This document shows, piece after piece, positions 1-7,744 of a stretch of DNA of 64,000 nt (the stretch's first letter is position 1; each line of letters opens with the position of its first letter). Below the pieces are notes generated by a model. It had not been told where the DNA came from and made no database searches. It saw only the letters and a list, made by a program, of their open reading frames with translations. Origin of the DNA: Arthrospiribacter ruber. Lineage in GTDB: Bacteria; Bacteroidota; Bacteroidia; Cytophagales; Cyclobacteriaceae. The stretch is taken from assembly GCF_019343195.1 (NCBI RefSeq), contig NZ_RPHB01000010.1, positions 1 through 64,000 of the forward strand, given 5' to 3'. Both the position numbers and the translations under genes were made by a program.

Positions 1-301
1 TTATCTGCTGGTCTTCGGCAAGTACTTTGCCGCAGAAATACTGAAGTGACCAATCCGTATTGAAACGCTCCAGCAATTGCCTGTCACTGATATTAAAGTA
101 GGCCTTCAAAAACATGAGTGCAAACATACCCTTTGCACCAAACCAGCTTGGTGCACCCCTGCCCACCCGTTCGTCCGGAAGACAGTCGATAAGTTCGTCC
201 CAGGGAATGCTGTCGTGGATTCTGCCCAACAATGAATTCTTGAAAAAGTTATATTTTGGAGAATATCCTTCGAAATTTTTGAAAAGAGAAAGTTGTGCCA
301 T
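1..301 (-). CDS. IS transposase, N-terminal part (cut by window edge)
   Basis: Reading the minus strand from the ATG at 301 gives an open frame of 100 codons running off the left edge. It begins MAQLSLFKNFEGYSPKY and contains WDELIDCL, GAPSWFGAKGMFALMFLK and ISDRQLLERFNTDWSLQYF. This matches the N-terminal DUF772-type domain of IS5/IS1182-superfamily DDE transposases, which precedes the catalytic domain. The DDE residues would lie outside the window, so activity cannot be judged. A strong hairpin at 346-387 separates it from the lut operon, which reads in the same direction. Family assignment is from recognition of the N-terminal pattern only. Confidence 0.75.
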   Translation of the reverse strand, partial: MAQLSLFKNFEGYSPKYNFFKNSLLGRIHDSIPWDELIDCLPDERVGRGAPSWFGAKGMFALMFLKAYFNISDRQLLERFNTDWSLQYFCGKVLAEDQQI

Positions 302-345
302 ATCTTCAGATGTATTTTATTCTGCAACCTTAAAATACAAAAAAG

Positions 346-387
346 AAAACCCCGAAAAAAGCTTAAAACAGCCGATTTCGGGGTTTT
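346..387. terminator. Bidirectional terminator hairpin between lutC and the IS transposase
   Basis: A perfect 12-bp stem (AAAACCCCGAAA at 346-357, TTTCGGGGTTTT at 376-387) has an 18-nt loop and T-rich sequence on either exit. It lies downstream of lutC and just upstream of the transposase, so it would stop lut transcripts before they enter the transposase gene. Confidence 0.7.
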
Positions 388-465
388 TGTGTTATGTTTT
401 TGTTAATTATTTAATTGAATATCAGTCAGTTAAGAATTGAGCAAGAAGCCCTAATTTAAATCATA

Positions 466-498
466 AACCTTTGAGGATTGAAAAAAACCTCAAAGGTT
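466..498 (-). terminator. Hairpin overlapping the lutC stop codon
   Basis: A perfect 11-bp inverted repeat (AACCTTTGAGG at 466-476 and CCTCAAAGGTT at 488-498) has an 11-nt A-rich loop, and the lutC stop codon (490-492) lies inside one arm. The T-run after it on the minus strand is weak, so it may stabilise the 3' end or work together with the hairpin at 346-387. Confidence 0.5.
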
Positions 499-1056
499 GG
501 TCAGAACCACCCTCAAACTCTTTGCCCCGTGGGCCCCGATCACCAAAGACTGCTCAATATCAGCAGTTTTAGATGGCCCAGCAATAAAAAGTCCAAAACC
601 GGAATGCTGGATTCCTATTTTATTATAGGCTTCATGCATATTGGAAACCAAAGATTTCTCATTCAGCACTATCACCAAATGCTCGGTGATAAAGGGCAAT
701 ACCCTTAAGCCCATGTTTTCATCGGTCAACCATATCGCCCCGTTTTCGGCTACCCCAAATTGACCTTGAATGATGGCTACTTCCAACTCATTTAATTCAT
801 GGGCGTCAGAAGGTAAAGGCTGAGTCGAAAGGCTCTCCATTCCCTTGGTCAGGTTGAGAATCTTTTCAAAACGGTTGATGGCTATAAAATCCTTCAATTC
901 GGACTCAGTGATGACTTCCCCCTTGTTGGCTTGAATGGATAGTATAAAGGCTGCTTTGTGACCCAAAGGAGATTCAAATGAAGGGATTTCTGGAAGCGGG
1001 CTGGCCTCTTTGGGAATGGCTTTGATTTTAGCTAAAATATGCTCTCTGCTGCTCAT
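490..1056 (-). CDS. lutC: LutC, lactate utilization protein (LUD domain)
   Basis: This 188-residue protein is one of three subunits of the LutABC iron-sulfur complex that oxidises L-lactate to pyruvate in the cytoplasm. The sequence MSSREHILAKIKAIP followed by a LUD-type region with GVAENGAIWLTDEN and a GPSKTADIEQSLVIGAHGAKSL C-terminus is typical of LutC/YkgG. The start at 1056 is chosen because its ATG overlaps the lutB stop (ATGA), whereas the longer frame adds 24 residues read from inside lutB. It is somewhat shorter than Bacillus LutC. It is the last gene of lutABC and ends inside a hairpin. Confidence 0.88.
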   Translation of the reverse strand: MSSREHILAKIKAIPKEASPLPEIPSFESPLGHKAAFILSIQANKGEVITESELKDFIAINRFEKILNLTKGMESLSTQPLPSDAHELNELEVAIIQGQFGVAENGAIWLTDENMGLRVLPFITEHLVIVLNEKSLVSNMHEAYNKIGIQHSGFGLFIAGPSKTADIEQSLVIGAHGAKSLRVVLTNL

Positions 1057-2411
1057 TTCCTGTTCTTTTTGTACCAATCTTTGAAAGTTTCTTTGGGTGT
1101 TTCGGGTAAATCCCTTTGCTTTCCCCAAATGTTTAAGCCTGAATAAGTAATGCTGTCAGGTAGGATTTTCAAGGCTCCCCGCATCATGGCTCCGGTTATT
1201 TTATAAGCAAAAGGAACTGCAAAAATTCCATTGGCGATTTTCATGGAAATGCTTTTGGTATTGGTGCCCTGGGCTTTGGTGATTTCCTGTCTCCATTCAT
1301 AGAGTTGCTCATGGATATTGATTTTGACCGGGCAGACATCCGTGCAAGAACCACAAAGGGTTGAGGCAAAAGGAAGGGTACTGTATTTTTTGACATCCAA
1401 GCCAGGTGATAGAATAGATCCTATGGGTCCAGGAACTACTGAACCATAACTGTAACCTCCACTTCTTCTATAAATGGGACAGGTATTCATACAGGCACCG
1501 CAACGGATGCACTTAAGGGAATTTTTGAATTTTTCTCTTCCTAGTTGTTCTGTCCGGCCATTGTCTACCAAGACTATATGGATCTCCTTACCCGGTGCTG
1601 GAGACCGAAAATGGGAATTGTAATTGGTAATGGGTTGACCGGTAGCAGACCGGGCTAACAGGCGCAGGAATATCCCCAGATCCTTTCTTCTGGGAATGAT
1701 CTTTTCAATTCCCATACAGGCAATGTGTACATCTGCCAAATGCACGCCCATATCGGCATTACCTTCATTGGTACAGACCACAAATTCCCCTGTTTCCGCA
1801 ACACCAAAATTTACTCCGGTAATGGCTACTTTGGCCCCAAGGAATTTTTCCCGAAGGTGAATCCTTGCAGCATGAGTGAGATAAGTGGGGTCTTCGTTGC
1901 CTTTTTCGGTTTGAAGTTTTTCATGGAAAAGCTCAGAGATATCCCTTTTCTTCAGGTGAATGGCAGGTAGCACGATATGGCTAGGGGGTTGATTTAAGAA
2001 CTGCACAATCCGCTCTCCCAAATCCGTATCCACCACTTCAATGCCATTGTTTTCCAAAAATGGGTTCAGGTGGCACTCCTCGGTGAGGATGGATTTGCTT
2101 TTTACAATGGCTTTGCACTGGTGATTCTGTAATATTCCCAAGACAATCTGATTGTGTTCCTCGGCATTCTTCGCCCAATGTACGTGTATGTTATTTGCTT
2201 TGGCATTTTTTTCGAATTCAACCAAGTAAGTTTCTAGATTGGCAAGTACATTGTCTTTGATCTGGGAAGCCAATTCTCTCAATTCTTCCCATTCCGGAAT
2301 GGTTTTGCTGATGTTGTCCCGCTTGTCTCTGACAAACCATAAAGTCTCGTCATGCCATTTGGCTTTAGCAGCGTCCTGTAAAAATTCCGATGCTTTGGTT
2401 GGATGGCTCAT
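1053..2411 (-). CDS. lutB: LutB, lactate utilization iron-sulfur protein
   Basis: This 452-residue protein is the core of the LutABC lactate oxidation complex. An N-terminal LUD domain (GVNFGVAETGEFVVCTNEGN) is followed by a ferredoxin-like pair of 4Fe-4S motifs, CIRCGACMNTCPIY and CGSCTDVCPVKI, in the C-terminal half. The start at 2411 is favoured because ATGA overlaps the lutA stop; the frame extends 71 codons further upstream only by reading through lutA in another frame. The tight overlaps on both sides indicate translational coupling. Length and motif order agree with LutB/YkgF. Confidence 0.92.
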   Translation of the reverse strand: MSHPTKASEFLQDAAKAKWHDETLWFVRDKRDNISKTIPEWEELRELASQIKDNVLANLETYLVEFEKNAKANNIHVHWAKNAEEHNQIVLGILQNHQCKAIVKSKSILTEECHLNPFLENNGIEVVDTDLGERIVQFLNQPPSHIVLPAIHLKKRDISELFHEKLQTEKGNEDPTYLTHAARIHLREKFLGAKVAITGVNFGVAETGEFVVCTNEGNADMGVHLADVHIACMGIEKIIPRRKDLGIFLRLLARSATGQPITNYNSHFRSPAPGKEIHIVLVDNGRTEQLGREKFKNSLKCIRCGACMNTCPIYRRSGGYSYGSVVPGPIGSILSPGLDVKKYSTLPFASTLCGSCTDVCPVKINIHEQLYEWRQEITKAQGTNTKSISMKIANGIFAVPFAYKITGAMMRGALKILPDSITYSGLNIWGKQRDLPETPKETFKDWYKKNRK

Positions 2412-3163
2412 GAGATGGCTTGGTTTAGAATCTCGGCAATATGCATAAATTCCAATGGCTGCTGATTTCTCTTGGCAATTCCTTCCAGATGCATGATACA
2501 GGAAATATCTCCCCCGGTGAGGATTTCTACACCATGGGTGAGATGGTCTTCCAGGCGGTCTTTGCCCATCTGAACTGACAAGGCTTCTTCTGTAACAGCA
2601 AAAGTTCCCCCAAATCCGCAGCATTCATCTGTCCTCGTCAATTCCACCCATTCCAATCCGTCAAGCTGTTCCAAGAGTTGTTTGCCCTTGCTATAAAAAG
2701 GTTCGTTGCGTTCTGAACAGGAACCCAATCTTAGGCCACGATGTCCATGGCAGGAGGCATGAAAGCCCACTCTGTGCGGAAAGGATCCGTGGAGTGTTTC
2801 CACTTTCAAGATATCGGTAAGGAATTCTGTCAGTTCAAAGATTTTTTGGTGTAGGCTTTCCTGTTCTTTTTCCATTCCAGGAATGGCCGGTGCATGGTCT
2901 TTGATATGCAGTACACAACTCCCTGAGGGTGCTACTATGTAATCGTAATCAAGAAAGGTCTTTAAAAAATGTTTGGTGGTGCCAATTGTATCCCACTCAT
3001 ATCCTGCATTGGCCATGGGTTGCCCGCAGCAAGTCTGTCCCATGGGGTAGCTGACCTGGCAACCCAGCTTTTCCAATAGTTCCAAAGTGGCAATGCCTAC
3101 ATTAGGGTAGAATTGATCTACGTAGCAGGGGATGAATAAACCAATCTTCTTATTTAAAGGCAT
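2408..3163 (-). CDS. lutA: LutA, lactate utilization (Fe-S)-binding protein
   Basis: This 251-residue protein belongs to the LutA/YkgE family, related to the CCG-domain subunits of glycolate oxidase and heterodisulfide reductase. Both cysteine-rich CCG motifs are present: CCGQPMANAGYEWD near residue 55 and DECCGFGGTFAVTEEALS near residue 190. It is the first gene of lutABC. The start MPLNKKIGLFIPCYVDQFYP at 3163 is preferred because the upstream 28 codons lack family resemblance. The L-lactate it helps oxidise would be produced by the fused aldolase/dehydrogenase encoded at 11755-13863. Confidence 0.92.
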   Translation of the reverse strand: MPLNKKIGLFIPCYVDQFYPNVGIATLELLEKLGCQVSYPMGQTCCGQPMANAGYEWDTIGTTKHFLKTFLDYDYIVAPSGSCVLHIKDHAPAIPGMEKEQESLHQKIFELTEFLTDILKVETLHGSFPHRVGFHASCHGHRGLRLGSCSERNEPFYSKGKQLLEQLDGLEWVELTRTDECCGFGGTFAVTEEALSVQMGKDRLEDHLTHGVEILTGGDISCIMHLEGIAKRNQQPLEFMHIAEILNQAIS

Positions 3164-3325
3164 TTTATGGATTCGGTATTTATGGATATTAAGATACTGA
3201 AAGATATTGGCTTGTACATTGAAAGCTAAAATATCAACAAACATCAATCAATATAACTTAGCAATTTGATGAAGCAAATGATCACAGGATTCAATTTCCA
3301 ATTTCTAAAAATAATTACGGAAAGA

Positions 3326-3338
3326 TATCCTGTAGTAT
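3326..3338. promoter_or_regulatory. Candidate operator shared with the rha promoter region
   Basis: TATCCTGTAGTAT lies 163 bp upstream of lutA and matches 12 of 13 bases of TATCCTGTACTAT at 13929-13941, between the rhaEW gene and the divergent GntR regulator. Operator function is inferred from shared position and linked metabolism only. Confidence 0.35.
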
Positions 3339-3436
3339 CGGGTTTTAAGGGATGGGGTAATTTTTGCAATAGGATGGTTGATTTTTTGATCGTTCTATTG
3401 TAGCCTAAAGTTCAAAGGAAAAACTTATCAATCACA

Positions 3437-3522
3437 CACTTTTTCAAACGAAAAAATGTGATTTATTATACTTTTTCAAAGTAAAAAATGTGTATGGCTA
3501 CATTTTTCCAAATGAAAATAAC
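3437..3522. repeat. Three AT-rich hyphenated-palindrome repeats at about 32-bp period
   Basis: Units begin near 3437, 3469 and 3499. The first two (CACTTTTTCAAACGAAAAAA and TACTTTTTCAAAGTAAAAAA, each followed by TGTG) match at most positions; the third (TACATTTTTCCAAATGAAAA) is degenerate. Each is a weak palindrome. The spacing is about three DNA helical turns. Confidence 0.6.
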
Positions 3523-3661
3523 CCTAAATCAATCTGATAAAAGGCTTTAATGACCTTAACAGAGCTCTTGATTCCACCTTGTTGTGGAATCCACTAAAAA
3601 TTTCTTGAATTAAAACTGTAATCTTGGTATATTATCTTAACATTCGTCAGAAGGTAAAACT

Positions 3662-4090
3662 ATGATACATTCGCTCTTTTATCTGATACCCCTTTTTTGG
3701 TTTTTGCAAACTGAGCATCCCTTGGAAGGCAAATGGAAAATGTATAGAAGTGAATCATTTGAAAATATCCTGACTTCAAAAAACTTTCAACTCTAGGATG
3801 AAGAACAGCAACAAGCTGTCGCAGAAACTTTCAGTAAAGTAATCAATGGATATTTTTATGACTTTAAGAAAGATACTGTCATTTTCACTAATTACAGTAA
3901 TTTCGAGATTCATGAGCTTAAAGGGATATGGTGGACGGAAGGAGACACCTTAATTATTGGACGTTTGGATAAAATCAGTACTCAGAAATATTTCATTTCC
4001 AAGTTGGATAATAAAGAGCTTCACTTACAGTTGATTGTACCAAGGGAAACCGAGCCATCAAAAAGCAGGTGGATGTTCAAAAAGGAATAA
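3662..4090 (+). pseudogene. Secreted lipocalin-like small protein gene broken by an in-frame TAG
   Basis: From the ATG at 3662 the frame reads a hydrophobic leader (MIHSLFYLIPLFWFLQ) and then HPLEGKWKMYRSESF, resembling the start of a lipocalin-like domain. It meets TAG at 3794-3796 and continues in the same frame for 97 further codons with normal composition (TLIIGRLDKI, WMFKKE) to TAA at 4088. No ATG lies soon after the TAG. The simplest reading is a recent nonsense mutation. The intact frame would encode about 142 residues ending 11 bp before the next gene. The function is unknown and the lipocalin resemblance is weak. Confidence 0.6.
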
Positions 4091-4101
4091 ACAATTAAAG
4101 C

Positions 4102-5187
4102 ATGGGGGATTTATTTTGGAGATTTATTTTATTTTCTTCCATAGTTTCAGGATTTTTCGCGTGTACCGAAAAGCCCAAGTCGGAGCTGATTGAAATTAAT
4201 GTGCCTAACAAGGTAAATACAGAAGTCACATTAAATGACATTGCCGAATCCATACAATATATCCAACTTGAAACCCGCCCTGATGCTTTTATTTCGAGAA
4301 TCAATGAAGTGTTCCTTCATGATAATAAATTGTATATCTGGTATTTATTTCAAAAAATTCTTGTTTTCGATCTGGATGGAAAATTTTTAGGGGCGCTTGG
4401 AAAACAAGGTGATGGTCCTGGGGAATACAGGTCTGTTTCTGCCATGGCTGTAGATGATAGTTCTGGAGAGATTTATCTGTTTGCTGGCAAAAAAATCATG
4501 AGGTATTCTCCTGAGCATGAATTAATAGAGGAAAAGAGGATAGATTCCTCCTTGGATTTCGGCTTTGACTTCTTTAGGATACTCGGAGGGGAAAGGTTCT
4601 GTATTTCTCAGGAATATGGAAATGTAGTTGAAGGAGGTTTTGCCAATGAGACCAAGTTGTATCGATTTGATGCAGCTATGGCAGTCATAGACACCCTGCC
4701 CTTAAGAAAAGTGATTATGGAGAAGAAAATGGCCAGTCGTTTGGGCTATACCGATTACATCAGCAGTTTTAATGGCAAGCATTTTATCTATACACCTGTA
4801 ACGACAAATGAAAATTACCTAAGAGACACGCTGTACCAGCTAAGGGATATGCAGTTGAAGCCTTTTGCTAAGTTGAATTTTCCTAAACCTCATTTAGATG
4901 ATAGGGGCTTTAAACAGTATTTAATCGCAAATGTTGTTCATACTGCCAACTACCTTAGTTCGCATTTTTATGATTTTGATAATAGTTTGTACCAATTCCT
5001 CTATCATATGGAGAGTGGACAGGGTTATCTTGTAAAAGGTGGGTTTTTGGATGAAGATGGGGATAGTTTAAACTTAAGGGTTTTGTCTGCAGAGGAGGAT
5101 TTATTCTATTTTGTCAAACCTGCAGCCTATGTATCAGGTGAACAGGAAGAAGCCAATCCAGTGATTGGTTTGGTAAAGTTGAAATAA
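4102..5187 (+). CDS. 6-bladed beta-propeller lipoprotein
   Basis: This 361-residue protein begins with a hydrophobic leader ending in a lipobox-like FFAC with Cys21, so it is probably a lipoprotein. The mature part has beta-propeller blade phrases typical of Bacteroidota 6-bladed propeller proteins (KILVFDLDGKFLGALGKQGDGPGEY, of which GKQGDGPGEY is the diagnostic stretch). Such proteins are common in the phylum and their ligands are generally unknown. It follows the broken gene at 3662 by 11 bp and may have been co-transcribed with it. A second, distinct propeller protein (DUF4221 type) is at 58603. Confidence 0.8.
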   Translation: MGDLFWRFILFSSIVSGFFACTEKPKSELIEINVPNKVNTEVTLNDIAESIQYIQLETRPDAFISRINEVFLHDNKLYIWYLFQKILVFDLDGKFLGALGKQGDGPGEYRSVSAMAVDDSSGEIYLFAGKKIMRYSPEHELIEEKRIDSSLDFGFDFFRILGGERFCISQEYGNVVEGGFANETKLYRFDAAMAVIDTLPLRKVIMEKKMASRLGYTDYISSFNGKHFIYTPVTTNENYLRDTLYQLRDMQLKPFAKLNFPKPHLDDRGFKQYLIANVVHTANYLSSHFYDFDNSLYQFLYHMESGQGYLVKGGFLDEDGDSLNLRVLSAEEDLFYFVKPAAYVSGEQEEANPVIGLVKLK

Positions 5188-5458
5188 GTGCAATAAAAAA
5201 ACCTTCAAAGTTTTGTCTGCTGACCACTGCTGTTTGGTGCTCAGGATAGCTTTGGAGAAAAGATGCAGGAAATCTGACTTTCTGATCTTTCCATTTTAAT
5301 TCATAGGCATATAATATCCCATCAGTTTCCTCCAGGTAATCTATTTCAGCTTTGTCATGCGTTCTCCAAATCGAAAAATTAGGCCTAAAATTTCGATTTA
5401 TATCGTGATTTTGATTTGGACTCAAATCAATTTGTCGGGTTTTTGATCCATACCCAAA
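5114..5458 (-). pseudogene. C-terminal remnant of a DUF4143-type ATPase
   Basis: Minus-strand translation gives NFSIWRTHDKAEIDYLEE, GILYAYELKWKD and SFLQSYPEHQTAVVSRQNFE, the C-terminal DUF4143 pattern (WRT, EIDY, E-KW, F-YP, N-E-F) of AAA+ ATP-binding proteins. The frame is closed by TGA at 5459-5461, and neither Walker motifs nor the rest of the protein are found nearby. The last codons overlap the 3' end of the convergent propeller gene, where homology has probably already ended (near 5200). It is best read as a decayed gene tail and is not expected to be expressed. Confidence 0.65.
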
Positions 5459-5676
5459 TCAATGCTTGTTAATTTCTGCGTTTCCTTTTTTTAAGAAAAT
5501 CGGATTAATTGCCTATATTTCAAACTAACATTTCTGTATTTCGTTTTTTGTGATTAAATTAAACTTCTCTTAGGTTAAAAAATCCTAATTGGTCCTATGA
5601 TTCAGAGGTAAAAGGAAATCAATTTGATTATACTTTGTGCCTTTGTGTCTTTGTGGCAGTCTAAATAAATTTTATT
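5188..5676. other. Intergenic stretch with ATPase remnant and a dispersed CTTTGTG repeat
   Basis: Apart from the DUF4143 remnant, the region holds AT-rich sequence and, at 5632-5657, ACTTTGTGCC followed by TTTGTGTCTTTGTGGC, a phrase whose complement recurs around the rha isomerase gene at 11066-11183. No other gene is supported. Confidence 0.55.
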
Positions 5677-5985
5677 ATGGTTAACGTTTACATAGGAGTA
5701 TTTTTTATTGCGATAGGTATTTTGGTGAAGAAATTTCCCAATTTAATGGCCGGATACAATCAACTGTCCCAAAAAGAAAAGGCAAACGCTATTGCCAATG
5801 GTTTGCCCACTTTCGGATGTGTAGTTTTTGTAGTGATGGGATTGGTCTCTATATCAGGGTGTTTTCTGGGGAAATGGTTGGGTCAACCTGGATTAGGAGA
5901 TGGCCTAGGCTTAATGGTAACCTTGATAGGGGTGGTAGTTTTGATTGTATTTGGAAATAGGTTTACCAGAGAGCGGGTAAGGTAA
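5677..5985 (+). CDS. DUF3784 family small membrane protein
   Basis: This 102-residue protein has an N-terminal transmembrane segment (YIGVFFIAIGILV), the conserved cytoplasmic phrase LMAGYNQLSQKEKA and two further hydrophobic helices, in the arrangement of DUF3784 proteins. The role of this family is not known. The start at 5677 gives a short N-terminus directly before the first helix. It precedes a small lipoprotein gene by 39 bp. Confidence 0.75.
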   Translation: MVNVYIGVFFIAIGILVKKFPNLMAGYNQLSQKEKANAIANGLPTFGCVVFVVMGLVSISGCFLGKWLGQPGLGDGLGLMVTLIGVVVLIVFGNRFTRERVR

Positions 5986-6024
5986 GGCTATATTGTCTAT
6001 AATTTAAGATTTCTCCAAAACACT

Positions 6025-6405
6025 ATGATAAAATCAATTGAAAGTGAAAAAATCTTGATTTTCATGCTGATTGCATGTTTGTGCTTAGGGAGTTGCGCGA
6101 CAGAGGAGCCCGTTGATAATCAGCTTTCTGCCTGTGAAACCTCCGATGCATTAAGCCAGCTCACTTGGTTAAAAGAGCAGTATGAACTGATGAAAGACAC
6201 CCCGGAAAGCGGGATCATTTTGTATCAATTCAATTCCAGAGAGGTGATTGAAATCCAGTCTCCCTTGATGAGTTCTACCAATCAATCCCAGTATTACTGT
6301 GATGGAACCAAGTTGGATTTTGATGCCCCGGAGATTTTTCAGGATTTTTTGGCGAATCGGGTTGAGGTAAAAATTCTCCATGGAGTCAATTTGTGGGGAA
6401 GATAG
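6025..6405 (+). CDS. Small lipoprotein of unknown function
   Basis: This 126-residue protein has a signal sequence ending in the lipobox LGSC (Cys24), predicting a lipid-anchored periplasmic or outer-membrane protein. The mature part has two further cysteines, in SACETSDAL and QYYCDGTKLDF, which could form a disulfide. I do not recognise the family. It lies between a DUF3784 membrane protein and a repeat-rich non-coding stretch. Confidence 0.65.
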   Translation: MIKSIESEKILIFMLIACLCLGSCATEEPVDNQLSACETSDALSQLTWLKEQYELMKDTPESGIILYQFNSREVIEIQSPLMSSTNQSQYYCDGTKLDFDAPEIFQDFLANRVEVKILHGVNLWGR

Positions 6406-6611
6406 CCTTGCGGGTTGAAATTTACTGGATTAAGAAATTTTTTAGAGTGTTAAACAGTTCTAATCGCAAAATTTATATAAAAATAGCGATCATAATCGCA
6501 GAATTCATATGATTTCTGCGATTAAGTATTATAGTAGCAATTGGCCATTGGATTAAAGCTTGCCCAAAGATGTTATTACTACTTATGATGCCCAAGCCTA
6601 AAATAACTATT

Positions 6612-6696
6612 CGTGCCTTTCAGGCCCAGCATCCATCCTCGCTCCATACATGAAATGGGCTGTACCCATTTCTAGGGTATTACGGCCTTTCAGGCC
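6612..6696 (+). repeat. REP-like composite repeat, copy 1 (no transposase beside it)
   Basis: Three palindromic modules occur in order: CGTGCCTTTCAGGCCC (core centred 6620), a stem of GAAATGGG and CCCATTTC (6652-6672, centre 6662), and GGCCTTTCAGGCC (6684-6696, centre 6690). The last two modules are 28 bp apart centre to centre, exactly as in the two copies flanking the Y1 transposase at 15561-16013. This suggests a non-autonomous relative mobilised by that enzyme or a relative. Confidence 0.75.
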
Positions 6697-6701
6697 GAGG
6701 G

Positions 6702-6736
6702 AGCTATACTCGAAATTACAAATTTCGAGTATAGCT
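6702..6736. repeat. Perfect 16-bp hairpin with 3-nt loop
   Basis: AGCTATACTCGAAATT (6702-6717) and its exact complement AATTTCGAGTATAGCT (6721-6736) flank the loop ACA, starting 6 bp after the REP-like composite. There is no clear T-tract, so it is not a typical terminator; it may be part of the repeat element or a structured RNA. Confidence 0.7.
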
Positions 6737-7146
6737 ATCACGAATTTTTAAATCATTCTTTTGCCAAAGAAAATTAGACTGGAAATCCTTTTTTCTGAGT
6801 TCGGTAACGAACCGCTAGAAAAGGAAGCTTTATTTTCTATTCAGTTAAAATTGCACTCCAACTTTTTTTAAAAACTACAAAAAAAGTTTTTAATTCTGTA
6901 AATCACAATATTTACTTATAAATCAGTTTGGTTCTGGGGGGCTAAACGAAGATTTTAGAATGTTGTTTGGTTTTGATGTCTTGGCAAAGTACAATTAGCG
7001 TCCAAAAATACTGTTATGGCACCATTTAATTCTGGAAATAAAATAATGAATACTTAGTTTTAAATAATTTTTTATCCGGACATTGGCTTACAAGGGAGTG
7101 TGTTCCTGCCCTGCATTTTGCGGAATAGGACGAAATTATTAATGAT

Positions 7147-7671
7147 ATGAAAATCTCAAAAATTTTAGTTTTGCTGATTGGTTTGGTCTTAATTATTGGA
7201 TCTTGCACGGAAAAGGATACCAATGTCGAAGAGAATTTAGTTGATTTAAATTTTGTTAGCGTTAATTTACCTGGTGAAATTCAATTTAAACATGAAAATC
7301 TTAAGATTTCTGAAATAGAAATAGATGAAGAAATTTTTGAAATTCATTCAATCGATAGTAATGGGGAAGTTGTAAAAGGATTTATTAAGTTTGTAATACC
7401 TGATATTGAGGATGAAAAATTGATTTTATTAGAGGTTACAAATAATATTCTGGATCAAACAATTCTAGATGAAGATTTTTTTCTTGCCTTTTCTGAGGAT
7501 TTAAATGGGGGAATTATTACCCGCATTCAATCAAGTTGCGTAGCAAGTTGTCATTCAACTTTTACAGATGGTGATGGGAATAAAATAAAAGGGCGTGGTG
7601 GATGTAAGGCCCAATGCTGGGCAGGAGCAGTGGCAACCGTAGCGGCTACAGTTATTATTGCCATAATGTAA
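7147..7671 (+). CDS. Lipoprotein with a cysteine-rich C-terminus and terminal hydrophobic helix
   Basis: This 174-residue protein has a lipobox (IIGSC, Cys20), an acidic beta-rich middle and an unusual tail. The tail is CVASCHSTFTDGDGN, then KGRGGCKAQCWAG, then a purely hydrophobic end (AVATVAATVIIAIM). The two C-x3-C pairs separated by a Gly-rich linker could form disulfides or bind metal. I do not recognise the family and do not assign a function. Codon use is AT-rich like the surrounding accessory region. A strong 16-bp stem follows the gene, before a second secreted protein gene. Confidence 0.65.
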   Translation: MKISKILVLLIGLVLIIGSCTEKDTNVEENLVDLNFVSVNLPGEIQFKHENLKISEIEIDEEIFEIHSIDSNGEVVKGFIKFVIPDIEDEKLILLEVTNNILDQTILDEDFFLAFSEDLNGGIITRIQSSCVASCHSTFTDGDGNKIKGRGGCKAQCWAGAVATVAATVIIAIM

Positions 7672-7685
7672 TAATTTAAAATAAT

Positions 7686-7734
7686 TAGTTGCTTGAAAGA
7701 ATTTTCATTTTTGAATAGTTCTTTCAAGCAACTA
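7686..7734. terminator. Perfect 16-bp stem between two small secreted-protein genes
   Basis: TAGTTGCTTGAAAGAA (7686-7701) pairs perfectly with TTCTTTCAAGCAACTA (7719-7734) across a 17-nt loop. It ends 10 bp before the next ATG at 7745 and lacks a T-tract, so it may act as an attenuator or processing stem for the downstream gene as well as a terminator. Confidence 0.55.
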
Positions 7735-7744
7735 TTGCTAGAAG

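Larger units (their letters stand above)
3164..3661. other. Intergenic region upstream of lutA with repeat array and candidate operator
   Basis: No convincing gene is present. Two features stand out: a TATCCTGTAGTAT motif at 3326-3338, differing by one base from a motif between rhaEW and the GntR gene, and an array of about 24-bp AT-rich units at roughly 32-bp spacing (3437-3522). Confidence 0.6.
6406..7146. other. Non-coding, repeat-bearing low-GC stretch
   Basis: No gene is supported over about 740 bp. It contains a REP-like composite (6612-6696) and a perfect 16-bp hairpin (6702-6736). The remainder is AT-rich sequence with no recognisable element apart from the leader of the following gene. 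Confidence 0.6.

Noticed and set aside
3794-3796. TAG as a recoded amino acid (pyrrolysine or selenocysteine-like readthrough)
   Set aside because: No structured element or pylT-type gene is visible here, and recoded TAG is not expected in this lineage; a nonsense mutation is simpler.
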